Below, piece by piece: positions 16,500-25,548 of a stretch of DNA of 31,660 bases (its first letter is position 1; every line of letters begins with the position of its first letter). The notes under the pieces are model-generated. The model saw nothing but the letters and a program-made list of their open reading frames with translations, did no database searches and was not told the DNA's origin. Where the stretch lies: the NCBI GenBank assembly GCA_051873875.1, contig JBJEFI010000129.1, positions 1-31,660 on the forward strand, in the 5' to 3' direction. A program made the position numbers and the translations under genes. This DNA is from JBJEFI01 sp051873875 (GTDB taxonomy: Bacteria; Bacillota; Bacilli; Bacillales; Bacillaceae_G).

Positions 16500-17052
16500 T
16501 TTTTACCATACCTTTCGAAAGTAACCTTCGTATAGTTACGAAACTATAAAAAGATGGAAGCTTTCTTTTCTTTCGCATTGATAATAAGTTGAATGGAATA
16601 AAATGTGTATTCATTTATCTATATTCGGCGCTTTATTTTAAATTCCTTTATCAACATGAAACAAGAATAAGAAATAATAAATCTAGCTCTTTTTTATGAT
16701 ATCAGTATAGGAATAGTGTAGAAGGAATAAAGGGAGTGTGAGTTTTTGTTTTTCAACCAGTAAGAGAAAACCAATCAGTAGAAATACTTAATAATTATAG
16801 GTAGAAATGTATATGTAATTTGAATTTTGTCATTTAAAGTAAAGATAGTTTTAAATTTCATTTATCGTATAGTTTAGTAGAATGTCATCTCGTTTGTCAT
16901 CATAACAATAGAAAATTACGTCAATTATCAGAGCATTTTTGAAGGGAAAGTCATAGTGTCAGGTAGAGCGGGATAAATAAATGGTTAGAAAATAGCTCTT
17001 CGTTTATCAAAAGTTGTTTCTTTATATATCAAAATAAATGTCGGATATTGTC
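16500..17052. other. Gene-free intergenic stretch
   Basis: About 550 bp of A+T-rich sequence without a convincing gene. A 17-codon GTG reading frame near 16738 with a fair ribosome binding site is too short to trust. A bulged inverted repeat (TTTCG/CGAAA with GTAAC/GTTAC, about 16513-16542) lies upstream of the small minus-strand gene. I see no remnants of a known mobile element. Confidence 0.6.
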
Positions 17053-17108
17053 TATTTTCAGAATATTTTGTATATTATGTTGCAGGTGTATTACAAGTAT
17101 ACTATAAT
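17053..17108 (+). promoter_or_regulatory. opp promoter with upstream CodY-like box
   Basis: TATTTTCAGAATATT (17053-17067) matches 13 of 15 positions of the CodY consensus AATTTTCWGAAAATT. It lies 12 nt before a -35-like TTGCAG (17080-17085), which is 17 nt from a perfect TATAAT (17103-17108). CodY represses peptide and amino acid uptake when branched-chain amino acids and GTP are plentiful, so repression of this operon is plausible. Confidence 0.65.
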
Positions 17109-17137
17109 GGTTAAAAATTCTAAAAAAGGGTGTTGGC

Positions 17138-18163
17138 ATGAATAAGTTGTTGTTACAGATAAATCAATTATCTACATCATTTTTAATTAATGACCAATTT
17201 TATCCTGCAGTAGATGACGTATCTTTTGATGTATGTGAGAATGAAATCTTAGCCATCGTAGGAGAATCAGGCTGTGGGAAAAGTGCATTAGCACTATCAA
17301 TATTAGGTTTGCACAATGAGAAACGAACAAAGACAACTGGAGAAATCATACACAAGGGAAGCAATTTAGTACAACAATCTCCTGCCAAAATGAACAAAAT
17401 ACGTGGGAAAGAAATAGGAATGATTTTTCAAGAACCACTAACGGCACTAAATCCTTTAATGACAATAGGCAAGCAAATTGAAGAAAATTTAAATTATCAC
17501 ACCTCTTTAACAGCCTCTGCCAAAAAAAAACGCGTACTTCAACTATTGTCACAAGTAGGTATTCCCAATCCTAAAATTACATATAAGCAATATCCTCATG
17601 AATTGTCCGGAGGAATGAGACAGCGAGCAATGATTTCTATTGCAATTGCATGTAATCCTTCAATCATTATCGCAGATGAGCCAACAACAGCATTAGATGT
17701 AACAATTCAAGCACAAATTTTAGATTTATTGAAAGACATCCAAAAGGAAACAAAAATGGGTATCGTTTTAATTACGCATGATTTGAGCGTTGTAGCAGAA
17801 GTTGCAGATCGAGTAGCGGTTATGTACGCTGGTCAAATCATAGAAATTGGAGATGTAAAGGAAATTTTTAAAAATCCATTGCATCCATATACACGCTCTT
17901 TGTTAAATTCTATTCCAACAATGGAAAGCCATTATCAACGATTACATGTCATTGAAGGGATTGTACCTTCATTGGATAAATTGCCTCGAAATGGCTGCCG
18001 ATTCAGCTTAAGAACACCATGGATTTCTAGTGAAGCTCATGAGAACAATCCTACATTGCGTGAAATCACACCAAATCACTATGTTCGTTGTACATGTTAT
18101 AACCATTTTCATTTCCGTGATGAACAAGGAGGCGTTCAATCTAATGACACTATTAAAAGTTAA
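17138..18163 (+). CDS. oppD: Oligopeptide ABC transporter ATPase OppD/AppD
   Basis: This 341-residue ATPase is the D-type subunit of an Opp/App peptide importer. It shows Walker A GESGCGKS, Q-loop FQEPLTALNP, signature LSGGMRQR, Walker B IIIADEPTTALD and H-loop LITHDLSVV, then the C-terminal oligopeptide domain (NPLHPYTRSLL). The usual C-terminal four-cysteine pattern GCRFxxRCP...C...C is reduced: GCRFSLRTPW has Thr for the second Cys, the third is lost, and VRCTC keeps the last. The ATG lies 29 nt after the -10, with AAAAAAGGG before it. The last 20 bp overlap oppF. The app and opp names are hard to separate from sequence alone. Confidence 0.93.
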   Translation: MNKLLLQINQLSTSFLINDQFYPAVDDVSFDVCENEILAIVGESGCGKSALALSILGLHNEKRTKTTGEIIHKGSNLVQQSPAKMNKIRGKEIGMIFQEPLTALNPLMTIGKQIEENLNYHTSLTASAKKKRVLQLLSQVGIPNPKITYKQYPHELSGGMRQRAMISIAIACNPSIIIADEPTTALDVTIQAQILDLLKDIQKETKMGIVLITHDLSVVAEVADRVAVMYAGQIIEIGDVKEIFKNPLHPYTRSLLNSIPTMESHYQRLHVIEGIVPSLDKLPRNGCRFSLRTPWISSEAHENNPTLREITPNHYVRCTCYNHFHFRDEQGGVQSNDTIKS

Positions 18164-19070
18164 TCGTTTAAAAGTATATTTCCCTATCCGTGGTGGTATT
18201 TTTGGTGCGGTTCAAGATTACGTCCGAGCCGTTGATGACGTTTCTTTTGAATTACAACCTGGTGAAACTTATGGACTAGTAGGGGAATCAGGAAGTGGTA
18301 AATCAACAACAGGAAAAGCTATTTTACGGTTAGAGAAAGCAACAAGTGGCTCTGTATTATTTGATAACAAAGATTTATTGAAAGTTAATCGGCAAGAAAT
18401 GAGGAAATATCGAAAAGACATTCAAATGATTTTCCAAGATCCTTATTCTTCGTTAAATCCAAAAAAGAGAGTACTAGATTTAGTAGCAGAACCGCTACGA
18501 AATTATGAACGATTATCACCAGATGAAGAAAAACGAAAGGTAATGTACTTTTTAGAACGAGTAGGAATCTCGTCACAAAATATGTATAAGTACCCGCATG
18601 AATTTTCTGGAGGACAGCGGCAACGAATTGGAATTGCAAGAGCACTAACATTAAATCCAAAATTAATAGTGGCTGATGAGCCTGTTTCAGCGTTAGATGT
18701 ATCCGTACAAGCACAAGTATTAAACTTTTTACAAGATTTACAAGAAGAATTTAATTTATCCTATTTGTTTATTGGACATGATTTAGGGGTAATTCGCCAT
18801 TTGTGTGACCGAGTAGGTGTTATGTTTCGGGGAAGAATGGTAGAAGAAGGGCAAACAGAAGATATTTTAACAAATCCACAGCATATTTATACAAAGAGGT
18901 TAGTAGCAGCAATTCCTGATATTCGGCCAGAAGTGAGAGAACAAAAAATTGAAGAACGAAGACAAATTAAAGAAGAGTATGATAGTTTATCCCCAATTTA
19001 TTATGATGCAAATGGCAGACCGTTTGATTTGAAATTGTATTCCGACACCCATAGGGTAGCATTGCCATAG
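18144..19070 (+). CDS. oppF: Oligopeptide ABC transporter ATPase OppF/AppF
   Basis: This 308-residue protein is the second ATPase of the peptide importer. It has Walker A GESGSGKS, the signature FSGGQRQRIGIARAL, Walker B LIVADEPVSALD and H-loop FIGHDLGVI, followed by the F-type C-terminus (PDIRPEVREQ). The ATG at 18144 has AAGGAGG 11 nt upstream inside the end of oppD, giving a 20-bp overlap; longer in-frame extensions only run inside oppD. It pairs with OppD to power uptake through OppB and OppC. Confidence 0.94.
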   Translation: MTLLKVNRLKVYFPIRGGIFGAVQDYVRAVDDVSFELQPGETYGLVGESGSGKSTTGKAILRLEKATSGSVLFDNKDLLKVNRQEMRKYRKDIQMIFQDPYSSLNPKKRVLDLVAEPLRNYERLSPDEEKRKVMYFLERVGISSQNMYKYPHEFSGGQRQRIGIARALTLNPKLIVADEPVSALDVSVQAQVLNFLQDLQEEFNLSYLFIGHDLGVIRHLCDRVGVMFRGRMVEEGQTEDILTNPQHIYTKRLVAAIPDIRPEVREQKIEERRQIKEEYDSLSPIYYDANGRPFDLKLYSDTHRVALP

Positions 19071-19085
19071 AAAGGAGTAGCCGTT

Positions 19086-20051
19086 ATGTGGAAATTTATC
19101 ATACGAAGATTATTGATTATGATTCCTCAATTAATTTTATTAAGCTTTCTCATTTTTGCACTTGCAAAGGCGATGCCTGGTGATGCGTTGACAGGTAAGC
19201 AATTGGATCCGAATGCAGATGCTAATCGAATTGAAGAATTACGTGAACAAATGGGATTAAATGATCCAATGCATATTCAATATTTACGTTGGATTAAAAA
19301 TGCAGCACAAGGAGACTTTGGTATATCGTATACCCATAAAGTTCCTGTAAAAGAAGTAATTGGGGATCGAATTGGAAATACAGTATTGCTTGCCTTAGCA
19401 ATATTAATTATTACATATTTATTGGCGATTCCAATGGGGATTATTAGTGGGCGCTGGAATGATACCTGGGCAGATAGATTAATCGTCGGATATAACTATA
19501 TCGGATTTGCGACGCCAACCTTTATTTTTGGATTGATTATGTTATTTTTATTTGGATTTACATTTAACCTGTTTCCAACAGGTGGAAGTATAGATCCGTT
19601 AGTAGAAAATGGAACATTTGCTTATTATATGAGCAAATTAAATCACATCATTTTACCAGCGCTATCAGGGGCATTAATTGCAACCGTTGGGGTGAGTCAA
19701 TATTTGCGAAGTGAAATCATTGATACAAAGGTGAAGGACTTTGTTCGAACAGCAAAAGCAAAAGGGGTACCAGAATCTCGTATTTATACACGCCATATTT
19801 TACGAAATTCATTTTTGCCAATCGCGGCATTTTTAGGTTATGAGATTACGGGATTGATAGGTGGCTCCATTTTTCTAGAATCCATTTTTAGTTATCCTGG
19901 CATTGGACAATTATTTATTAAGTCTATTGCTTTACGTGATTTTTCAGTTGTAAATGCATTGGTGTTGATGACAAGTATTGCAACCTTATTTGGAACACTT
20001 CTTTCAGATATTATTTTGAGCATCGTTGATCCAAGAATTCGAATTAAATAA
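19086..20051 (+). CDS. oppB: Oligopeptide ABC transporter permease OppB/AppB
   Basis: This 321-residue permease has an N-terminal helix (about 10-30), a large external loop with QMGLNDPMHIQYLRWI typical of OppB/DppB, then five more helices. The ATPase-docking EAA-like loop is VRTAKAKGVPESRIYTRHILRNSFLPI. AAAGGAG precedes the ATG, 15 nt after oppF. It forms the channel with OppC. Confidence 0.94.
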   Translation: MWKFIIRRLLIMIPQLILLSFLIFALAKAMPGDALTGKQLDPNADANRIEELREQMGLNDPMHIQYLRWIKNAAQGDFGISYTHKVPVKEVIGDRIGNTVLLALAILIITYLLAIPMGIISGRWNDTWADRLIVGYNYIGFATPTFIFGLIMLFLFGFTFNLFPTGGSIDPLVENGTFAYYMSKLNHIILPALSGALIATVGVSQYLRSEIIDTKVKDFVRTAKAKGVPESRIYTRHILRNSFLPIAAFLGYEITGLIGGSIFLESIFSYPGIGQLFIKSIALRDFSVVNALVLMTSIATLFGTLLSDIILSIVDPRIRIK

Positions 20052-20068
20052 AAATTGGGGTGGGAATT

Positions 20069-20971
20069 GTGATTCATACAAATATTGGAAAGAAAGATGT
20101 AAAAATGGAAAAAAGCCCATCTGGATTTACAGTTGTTTGGAAGGAATTCAAAAAGGATAAATTGGCGATGGGTTCACTTATTTTATTAGTATGTATTGTC
20201 ATTGCTGTATATGGTACATCCCTCATTCTAAATTTGGATGAAGTAGTAAAAGTAGACTTTTTATCCATTTATCTAGAACCATCAGGGGAACATTTGTTAG
20301 GAACAGATTATGGTGGGCGAGATGTATTTGGGCAACTGATTATTGGAACAAGAAATTCGTTTACAATTGGTTTTTTTATTACATTATTTTCAGCTTTTAT
20401 TGGGGTGACAATTGGTTTATTAGCAGGCTATTTTGGTGGAATTATAGATAGTATTATTATGCGAATTATTGACTTTATGTTGATCCTCCCATTTTTAATG
20501 TTTGTCATTGTATTTGTTTCTGTTATTCCAAAATTTAATATATACACATTTATTGGAATTATGACCATCTTCTTATGGACAGGAATCGCAAGATTGATTC
20601 GTTCCAAAGTGTTATCAGAAAGTCAGTTGGATTATGTAATAGCAGCAAAAGCACTTGGTACACCAAATTGGAAAATTATTTTATCACACGTTCTCCCAAA
20701 TATTAGTTCCTTAGTAATCGTTACATTTACATTAAATTTAGCAGGAAACATTGGAATTGAAACTGGCCTTACGTATTTAGGGTTTGGTTTGCCAGAAAGT
20801 ACGCCAAGTTTGGGGACATTGGTAAGTTATGCGAGTAATCCAGATGTTCTGCAAAATAAGTGGTGGGTATGGGTACCTGCATCAGTCATGATTCTCGTGC
20901 TGATGTTAAGTATAAATTTCATCGGTGAAGCGTTAAAACGCTCTGCTGATGCAAGACAAAGAAGAGGATAA
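20069..20971 (+). CDS. oppC: Oligopeptide ABC transporter permease OppC/AppC
   Basis: This permease of about 300 residues has an N-terminal cytoplasmic segment, a first helix (LAMGSLILLVCIVIAVYG), the conserved external EHLLGTDYGGRDVFGQLIIG and five further helices with the docking loop VIAAKALGTPNWKIILSHVLPN. The start is uncertain: GTG 20069 lies 8 nt after a GGGG site; GTG 20060 overlaps that site and ATG 20105 lacks one. It is 17 nt downstream of oppB. Confidence 0.92.
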   Translation: MIHTNIGKKDVKMEKSPSGFTVVWKEFKKDKLAMGSLILLVCIVIAVYGTSLILNLDEVVKVDFLSIYLEPSGEHLLGTDYGGRDVFGQLIIGTRNSFTIGFFITLFSAFIGVTIGLLAGYFGGIIDSIIMRIIDFMLILPFLMFVIVFVSVIPKFNIYTFIGIMTIFLWTGIARLIRSKVLSESQLDYVIAAKALGTPNWKIILSHVLPNISSLVIVTFTLNLAGNIGIETGLTYLGFGLPESTPSLGTLVSYASNPDVLQNKWWVWVPASVMILVLMLSINFIGEALKRSADARQRRG

Positions 20972-20993
20972 TAAAGAAAAGGAGAGGAAGAGG

Positions 20994-22772
20994 ATGAAGA
21001 GAAAAGCAACCGTATTATTTAGTGTATTAACAACAGCGGCCCTATTATTGTCAGCTTGTTCTGGGGATTCAAAACCAGCATCTAAACCGGCTGGGAAGGC
21101 AGATACATCTGCTTTTGCTGTTAAAGTAAAGAATGACAAGGAAGACATAAAAGGGGGTACGCTGAAAGTAGGTCTTATTTCAGATACACCATTTGAAGGT
21201 ATTTTAAATAAAATATTTTATGAAGGGGATCCAGACTGGCAAGTTCTTACATGGTTTGATGAAGATTTATTATCTGTAGATGAAAACTGGGTATTTGATC
21301 AGGATGGAGCAGCTACATATGAGTTAAGCTCTGATAACAAAACAATTACAATTAAAATTAAAGATAATGTAAAGTGGCATAATGGAGATCCAGTAACAGC
21401 ATCTGATTTAGAATATACCTACTTAGTAATTGGACATCCAAAATACGAAGGCGTTCGTTATGATACACAAATGACGAAAATTGTTGGAATGGAAGAATAT
21501 CATGCAGGCAAAGCGCAAAATATTTCTGGTGTAAAAGTAGAAGATGATAAGACAATTTCCATTACATTTAAAGAAGCAAATCCATCTGTTTTAACAGGTT
21601 TATGGACAACGCCATTACCGAAGAAATATTTAGGAAATGTACCAGTTGATAAATTAGTAGAAAGTGATCAAGTTCGTAAAGCACCTATTGGCTTTGGTCC
21701 TTTCAAAATTAAGAAAATTACCCCAGGAGAAGCAGTAGAATTTGAAGCTTTTAATGAGTATTGGGCAGGCAAGCCAAAATTAGATGGCGTATTGTTAAAA
21801 GTTGTAAACCCACAAATTGCAACAGCATCTCTAGAAAATGGGGATATTGACATTGCAAGTATATCAGCAGACCAATATGACAAAGCAAAATCACTTAAAA
21901 ATATTCAAGTATTAGGTGAAATTGATTTAGCATATGATTACATTGGCTTTAAATTAGGCCATTGGGATGCAAAGACACGTACAAGTGTAATGGATAATCC
22001 TAAATTTGCCGATAAACGCTTGCGTGAAGCAATGGCATATGCTCTTAATACAGAACAAGTTGGAGAGAAGTTATATAAAGGTCTACGCTATCCAGCAAAT
22101 ACAGTTTTACCACCATCTTTTCCTAAATACTACGCGAAAGATGTAAAAGGATTTACGTATGATAAAGACAAAGCAAATAAATTATTAGATGAAGCAGGTT
22201 ATAAAGATACAAATGGTGATGGCTTACGTGAAGATCCAAATGGAAAAGAATTTAAAATTAATTTTGCTGCTAGAAGCGGGGGCGATATTGCTGAGCCATT
22301 AGCGAAATATTATATTCAAGCTTGGAAAGATGTAGGCTTAGATGTACAATTATTAGATGGTCGTCTACATGAATTTAACTCTTTCTATGATCGCGTAGAA
22401 AAGGATGATCCGAAAATTGATATTTATGCAGGTTCTTGGGGAACTGGTTCTGATCCAGACCAATCTGGTATTTGGTCAAAATCAGCACCATTTAACTACC
22501 TTCGTTGGGTAGATGATAAAAATGAAGAATTACTGCAAAAAGGTATTTCACCAGAAGCATTTGAGGAAAAATATCGTGTAGATGTATATAAAGAGTGGCA
22601 ACAATATGTTCATGATGAAGTACCGTTAATTCCAACATTATTCCGATATGAATTAATAGGAGTAAATAACCGTGTAAAAGGATATGATGTTACACCAGGT
22701 AAAGCATCACCAGGTAGAGGACCTATTCATGAAATTTCTTTAACAAATGAAGAATCAGAGAAAAATAAATAA
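20994..22772 (+). CDS. oppA: Oligopeptide-binding lipoprotein OppA/AppA
   Basis: This 592-residue extracellular substrate-binding lipoprotein (solute-binding family 5) begins with a lipoprotein signal peptide whose lipobox LSAC places the lipidated Cys at residue 22, followed by a Ser/Lys/Ala-rich linker. The SBP family 5 body shows KGGTLKVGL, TITIKIKDNVKWHNGDPVTASDLEY, GFGPFKIKKI and a C-terminal region with DKRLREAMAYALN. The length, longer than most Bacillus OppA (about 545), recalls lactococcal OppA (about 600). The ATG has AAAGGAGAGG just upstream. It is the last gene of the operon, before a strong terminator. Confidence 0.93.
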   Translation: MKRKATVLFSVLTTAALLLSACSGDSKPASKPAGKADTSAFAVKVKNDKEDIKGGTLKVGLISDTPFEGILNKIFYEGDPDWQVLTWFDEDLLSVDENWVFDQDGAATYELSSDNKTITIKIKDNVKWHNGDPVTASDLEYTYLVIGHPKYEGVRYDTQMTKIVGMEEYHAGKAQNISGVKVEDDKTISITFKEANPSVLTGLWTTPLPKKYLGNVPVDKLVESDQVRKAPIGFGPFKIKKITPGEAVEFEAFNEYWAGKPKLDGVLLKVVNPQIATASLENGDIDIASISADQYDKAKSLKNIQVLGEIDLAYDYIGFKLGHWDAKTRTSVMDNPKFADKRLREAMAYALNTEQVGEKLYKGLRYPANTVLPPSFPKYYAKDVKGFTYDKDKANKLLDEAGYKDTNGDGLREDPNGKEFKINFAARSGGDIAEPLAKYYIQAWKDVGLDVQLLDGRLHEFNSFYDRVEKDDPKIDIYAGSWGTGSDPDQSGIWSKSAPFNYLRWVDDKNEELLQKGISPEAFEEKYRVDVYKEWQQYVHDEVPLIPTLFRYELIGVNNRVKGYDVTPGKASPGRGPIHEISLTNEESEKNK

Positions 22773-22787
22773 GAAACGTTAAACAAT

Positions 22788-22825
22788 AAAAAAGGCTGAC
22801 TAGAGAAAGAAGTCAGCCTTTTTGA
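22788..22825 (+). terminator. Intrinsic terminator of the opp operon
   Basis: AAAAAGGCTGACT and AGTCAGCCTTTTT form a perfect 13-bp stem with a 9-nt loop. Confidence 0.92.
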
Positions 22826-22975
22826 CTGTATAGGAAATAGATTTTTTAGAGGTGGACCTCAATTCATTCTTGGTGTACGTAGAAGGGATGCTACTAAGTT
22901 TACTAAATAGACAGCACATTTTTATAAAAAGTAGAATAGAATATGATGTTGTAAAGTTCTAAATATTTTTTAATG

Positions 22976-23004
22976 TTGAAAAATAAGGGGATAGACTATA
23001 AAAT
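22976..23004 (+). promoter_or_regulatory. Candidate promoter of the LTA synthase-family gene
   Basis: TTGAAA (22976-22981) and TAAAAT (22999-23004) are 17 nt apart, about 40 nt before the preferred start codon. The preceding 150 bp hold no recognisable gene. Confidence 0.5.
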
Positions 23005-23043
23005 TAGATGTAGCAAAAAGGAATTGTGATTAAGGGAATGGGT

Positions 23044-25023
23044 ATGAATATGAAAATAAATCATAAAAAGGGTATGTTTTTTGTTTACTTTATCCATGCT
23101 ATATTACTAACATTAGTAGTTGAAGCAATTCATCGAGCCTCTTTAATTGATACGCTTAAATATGCAATAGAAATGCCAATGCGAATGTTGGTTAATTTGG
23201 CAATTATTGCAATAGCGACAAGCATGGTGTTATTTGTAAAACGAAAAAAGTTTTTTATTACCGTTATTTGGGTCGTTTGGATTGTATTAAGCTTAACGAG
23301 CAGAACACTTCTTACTTTAAGGGATAATCCGTTTACGATTTCAGACCTTGTGATGATTCGAGAAGGATTAGAAGTGAGTGCTAAATATATTTCATGGCAA
23401 GGTGCAATCGCTATTTTGATAGGGGTAGTTGTAATTATTGGCAGTTTAATATACTTATGGAAGAGGGACAGAGGCATTCATCATAGTGGAAGAAAGAAAT
23501 TTTTTTACATTTGGATTAGTGCTTTTGCAATTGGAATGTTATTGTTTAATCAACTTCAACAAAAGGAAATTATGGCAGCTCCTAATCCAGATTTAAGTAC
23601 ATTTTATGATAATAATGGTTTTGTTTTTTCGCTTGTAGATACGACAGTAAATTATTTTAAACAGCCTAATCCAGAGAACTATAATGAAGAAACAATAGCA
23701 TCACTTATGAAATCATTGCAAAAAGAACAAGTATCAGGTTCTTCTGAAAAACCAAATATTATTATGGTACAGCTTGAATCTTTTTTAGATCCAATGTGGA
23801 TAAAAGGGGTTTCTTATTCAAAAGACCCTATTCCAACTTTTAGAGAAATAGAAAATAAGTTTAGTAGTGGACAATTAGTTGTTCCAACTGTTGGAGCAGG
23901 AACAGTTCGAACTGAGTTTGAAGTGTTAACAGGATTGTCAATGAAGTTCTTAACACCTTGGGAAATTCCAAATAATACAGTATTAAAAGAAACACCTGTT
24001 GAATCAATAGCTCGTACAATGCACTCACAGGGTTATCAAACGCAGGCTATTCATAATAATGAAGGTATCTTCTATGATCGAAACAAAGTTTATAGCAACA
24101 TGGGATTTGATACGTATATTTCAATGGAATATATGAATGGATATGAAAAAACACCTACTGGTTGGTTAAAAGATGGCATATTAACAAAAGAAGTTGAAAA
24201 AGCACTTAATGCAACAGAGAAACGAGATTTTATTTATACTGTTACTGTACAAGATCACGGTGGTTATCCATCTGATGATGTACTGCCTCTTAAACATGTC
24301 ACAGTGACAAATGAGGAAAAAGGTGGTAATAATAATCAAGATACAAGTAGCTTAGAATATTATGTGAATCAGTTATATGAAACTGATTTGTTTATTCGTG
24401 ATTTACTTCATATGGTCGAACAACGACAAGAGCCAACCATTGTTGTATTATTTAGTGATCATCTACCAAAGTTACCACAAGTACAAGCAGAAAATTTAAC
24501 GACAAATGATCGATTTATTGTTCCTTACGTAATATGGGATAATATGAATCTACCAAAACAGAAAAAAGATTTACATGCTTATACATTATCAACAGAAGTG
24601 TTAAATCGTGCCTCTTTACAAGGTGGGATTGTAAACCAACTTCATAATAGATATGAAGGAAAAAGTGACTATGAAGAGAAATATGAATTGTTACAGTATG
24701 ATTTGTTGTATGGAGATAAATATGCATATGCAGGTAAATCATTGCTAGAACCATCAAATATGGTAATGGGCTTAGAGGAAATAGTCGTTTCCAATGTAAT
24801 GCAGCAAGAAGAAACGACTGTAGTTGAAGGTGAAAACTTTACGCTTTCTAGTGTAGTAGTTATAAATGAAAAAGAACAAAATACTATTTTTATAGATGAA
24901 AATCGACTTTTAGTAGAAAATTATACTTTAAAAGGTAATGAAAGTATTCAAGTTCAACAGATCGGTCGGAAAATGTTAAGTGGATCAAATGTTTTAACGT
25001 TAGATGATGAAGAAACAAAGTAA
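23044..25023 (+). CDS. LTA synthase/sulfatase-family membrane protein
   Basis: This protein of about 659 residues has five N-terminal transmembrane helices (to about residue 190) and an extracellular sulfatase/alkaline-phosphatase-fold domain, the layout of LtaS-type polyglycerolphosphate transferases. Visible active-site parts are the metal-binding Glu in MVQLESF, the nucleophile-like Thr in GAGTVRTEFEVLTG, HGGYPSD and the metal-binding FSDHLPKL. The Thr context differs from the GKTSDSE of classical LtaS, so this is a related subfamily and not the main LTA synthase. A tail of about 80 residues after the catalytic domain is Glu/Val/Asn-rich and unrecognised. I favour ATG 23044 (AAGGGA 6 nt before); GTG 23026, ATG 23038 and ATG 23050 are alternatives. 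It has its own promoter and terminator. Confidence 0.87.
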   Translation: MNMKINHKKGMFFVYFIHAILLTLVVEAIHRASLIDTLKYAIEMPMRMLVNLAIIAIATSMVLFVKRKKFFITVIWVVWIVLSLTSRTLLTLRDNPFTISDLVMIREGLEVSAKYISWQGAIAILIGVVVIIGSLIYLWKRDRGIHHSGRKKFFYIWISAFAIGMLLFNQLQQKEIMAAPNPDLSTFYDNNGFVFSLVDTTVNYFKQPNPENYNEETIASLMKSLQKEQVSGSSEKPNIIMVQLESFLDPMWIKGVSYSKDPIPTFREIENKFSSGQLVVPTVGAGTVRTEFEVLTGLSMKFLTPWEIPNNTVLKETPVESIARTMHSQGYQTQAIHNNEGIFYDRNKVYSNMGFDTYISMEYMNGYEKTPTGWLKDGILTKEVEKALNATEKRDFIYTVTVQDHGGYPSDDVLPLKHVTVTNEEKGGNNNQDTSSLEYYVNQLYETDLFIRDLLHMVEQRQEPTIVVLFSDHLPKLPQVQAENLTTNDRFIVPYVIWDNMNLPKQKKDLHAYTLSTEVLNRASLQGGIVNQLHNRYEGKSDYEEKYELLQYDLLYGDKYAYAGKSLLEPSNMVMGLEEIVVSNVMQQEETTVVEGENFTLSSVVVINEKEQNTIFIDENRLLVENYTLKGNESIQVQQIGRKMLSGSNVLTLDDEETK

Positions 25024-25058
25024 CAAAAAAAGCCAAGGAAAATCCTGGCTTTTTTTGT
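25024..25058 (+). terminator. Intrinsic terminator of the LTA synthase-family gene
   Basis: AAAAAAAGCCA and TGGCTTTTTTT form an 11-bp stem extended by GGA/TCC around a bulged A. Confidence 0.9.
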
Positions 25059-25138
25059 TATAGTAAAGATAATGAATGAAATAAAAAACCTTCATTTTGT
25101 TTAGTTGAAATGGGAGTTATAAATAAGGAGCAGTGGCA

Positions 25139-25483
25139 ATGGAAAACTATTTAGGGAGAATGGTTCATGCTGTGATAGACAGACCATTAGGTTCAATGCA
25201 TCCAAAGTACGATTTTATCTATTCGCTGAATTATGGATACATACCTAATACAATTTCTGGAGATGGAGAAGAAATTGATGTATATATTATTGGTGAATTT
25301 GATCCCTTAGAAAAGTACGATGGCTATGTTGTTGCCATAATAAAAAGAGAAGATGATATCGAAGATAAATTAGTCGTATGTAAACAACTAAATAAATATA
25401 GTAAAGAACAAATACAAGCACTAGTAGAATTTCAAGAAAGATTTTTTAAGTCAACAATTGTAACAATTAATGATAACCGTTAA
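25139..25483 (+). CDS. Short inorganic pyrophosphatase-like protein
   Basis: This 114-residue protein resembles the core of family I inorganic pyrophosphatases. IDRPLGSMHPKYDFIYSLNYGYIPNT corresponds to the stretch around NYGYI, and SGDGEEIDVYI to the metal-binding signature DGDPxDV with the second Asp replaced by Glu. EDKLVV may match the later ED.KLV metal/substrate motif. It lacks the N-terminal 40-45 residues that in E. coli PPase carry Glu20, Lys29 and Glu31, and the full C-terminal helix. Similar short proteins of about 110 residues exist in Firmicutes, so this is probably a natural short family and not a truncation. Catalysis on PPi is unproven. The start is ATG 25139 (AAGGAG 8 nt before); GTG 25133 is too close to that site. 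Confidence 0.8.
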   Translation: MENYLGRMVHAVIDRPLGSMHPKYDFIYSLNYGYIPNTISGDGEEIDVYIIGEFDPLEKYDGYVVAIIKREDDIEDKLVVCKQLNKYSKEQIQALVEFQERFFKSTIVTINDNR

Positions 25484-25548
25484 AAAGCATATAAAGGAAA
25501 AGGGGGATCGATTTAGTAAGGGAATCGTACTCTTACTAGAGACAATGG

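Noticed and set aside
16738..16791. 17-codon GTG frame with a fair ribosome binding site
   Set aside because: Too short and without recognisable content; no evidence of conservation available.
17039..17045. TGTCGGA upstream of opp as a Spo0A box
   Set aside because: One mismatch in seven and only a single copy; expected by chance in this much sequence.
22850..22960. Short open frames after the opp terminator, possibly a transposase remnant
   Set aside because: About 40 codons in two frames, neither recognisable nor preceded by a ribosome binding site.
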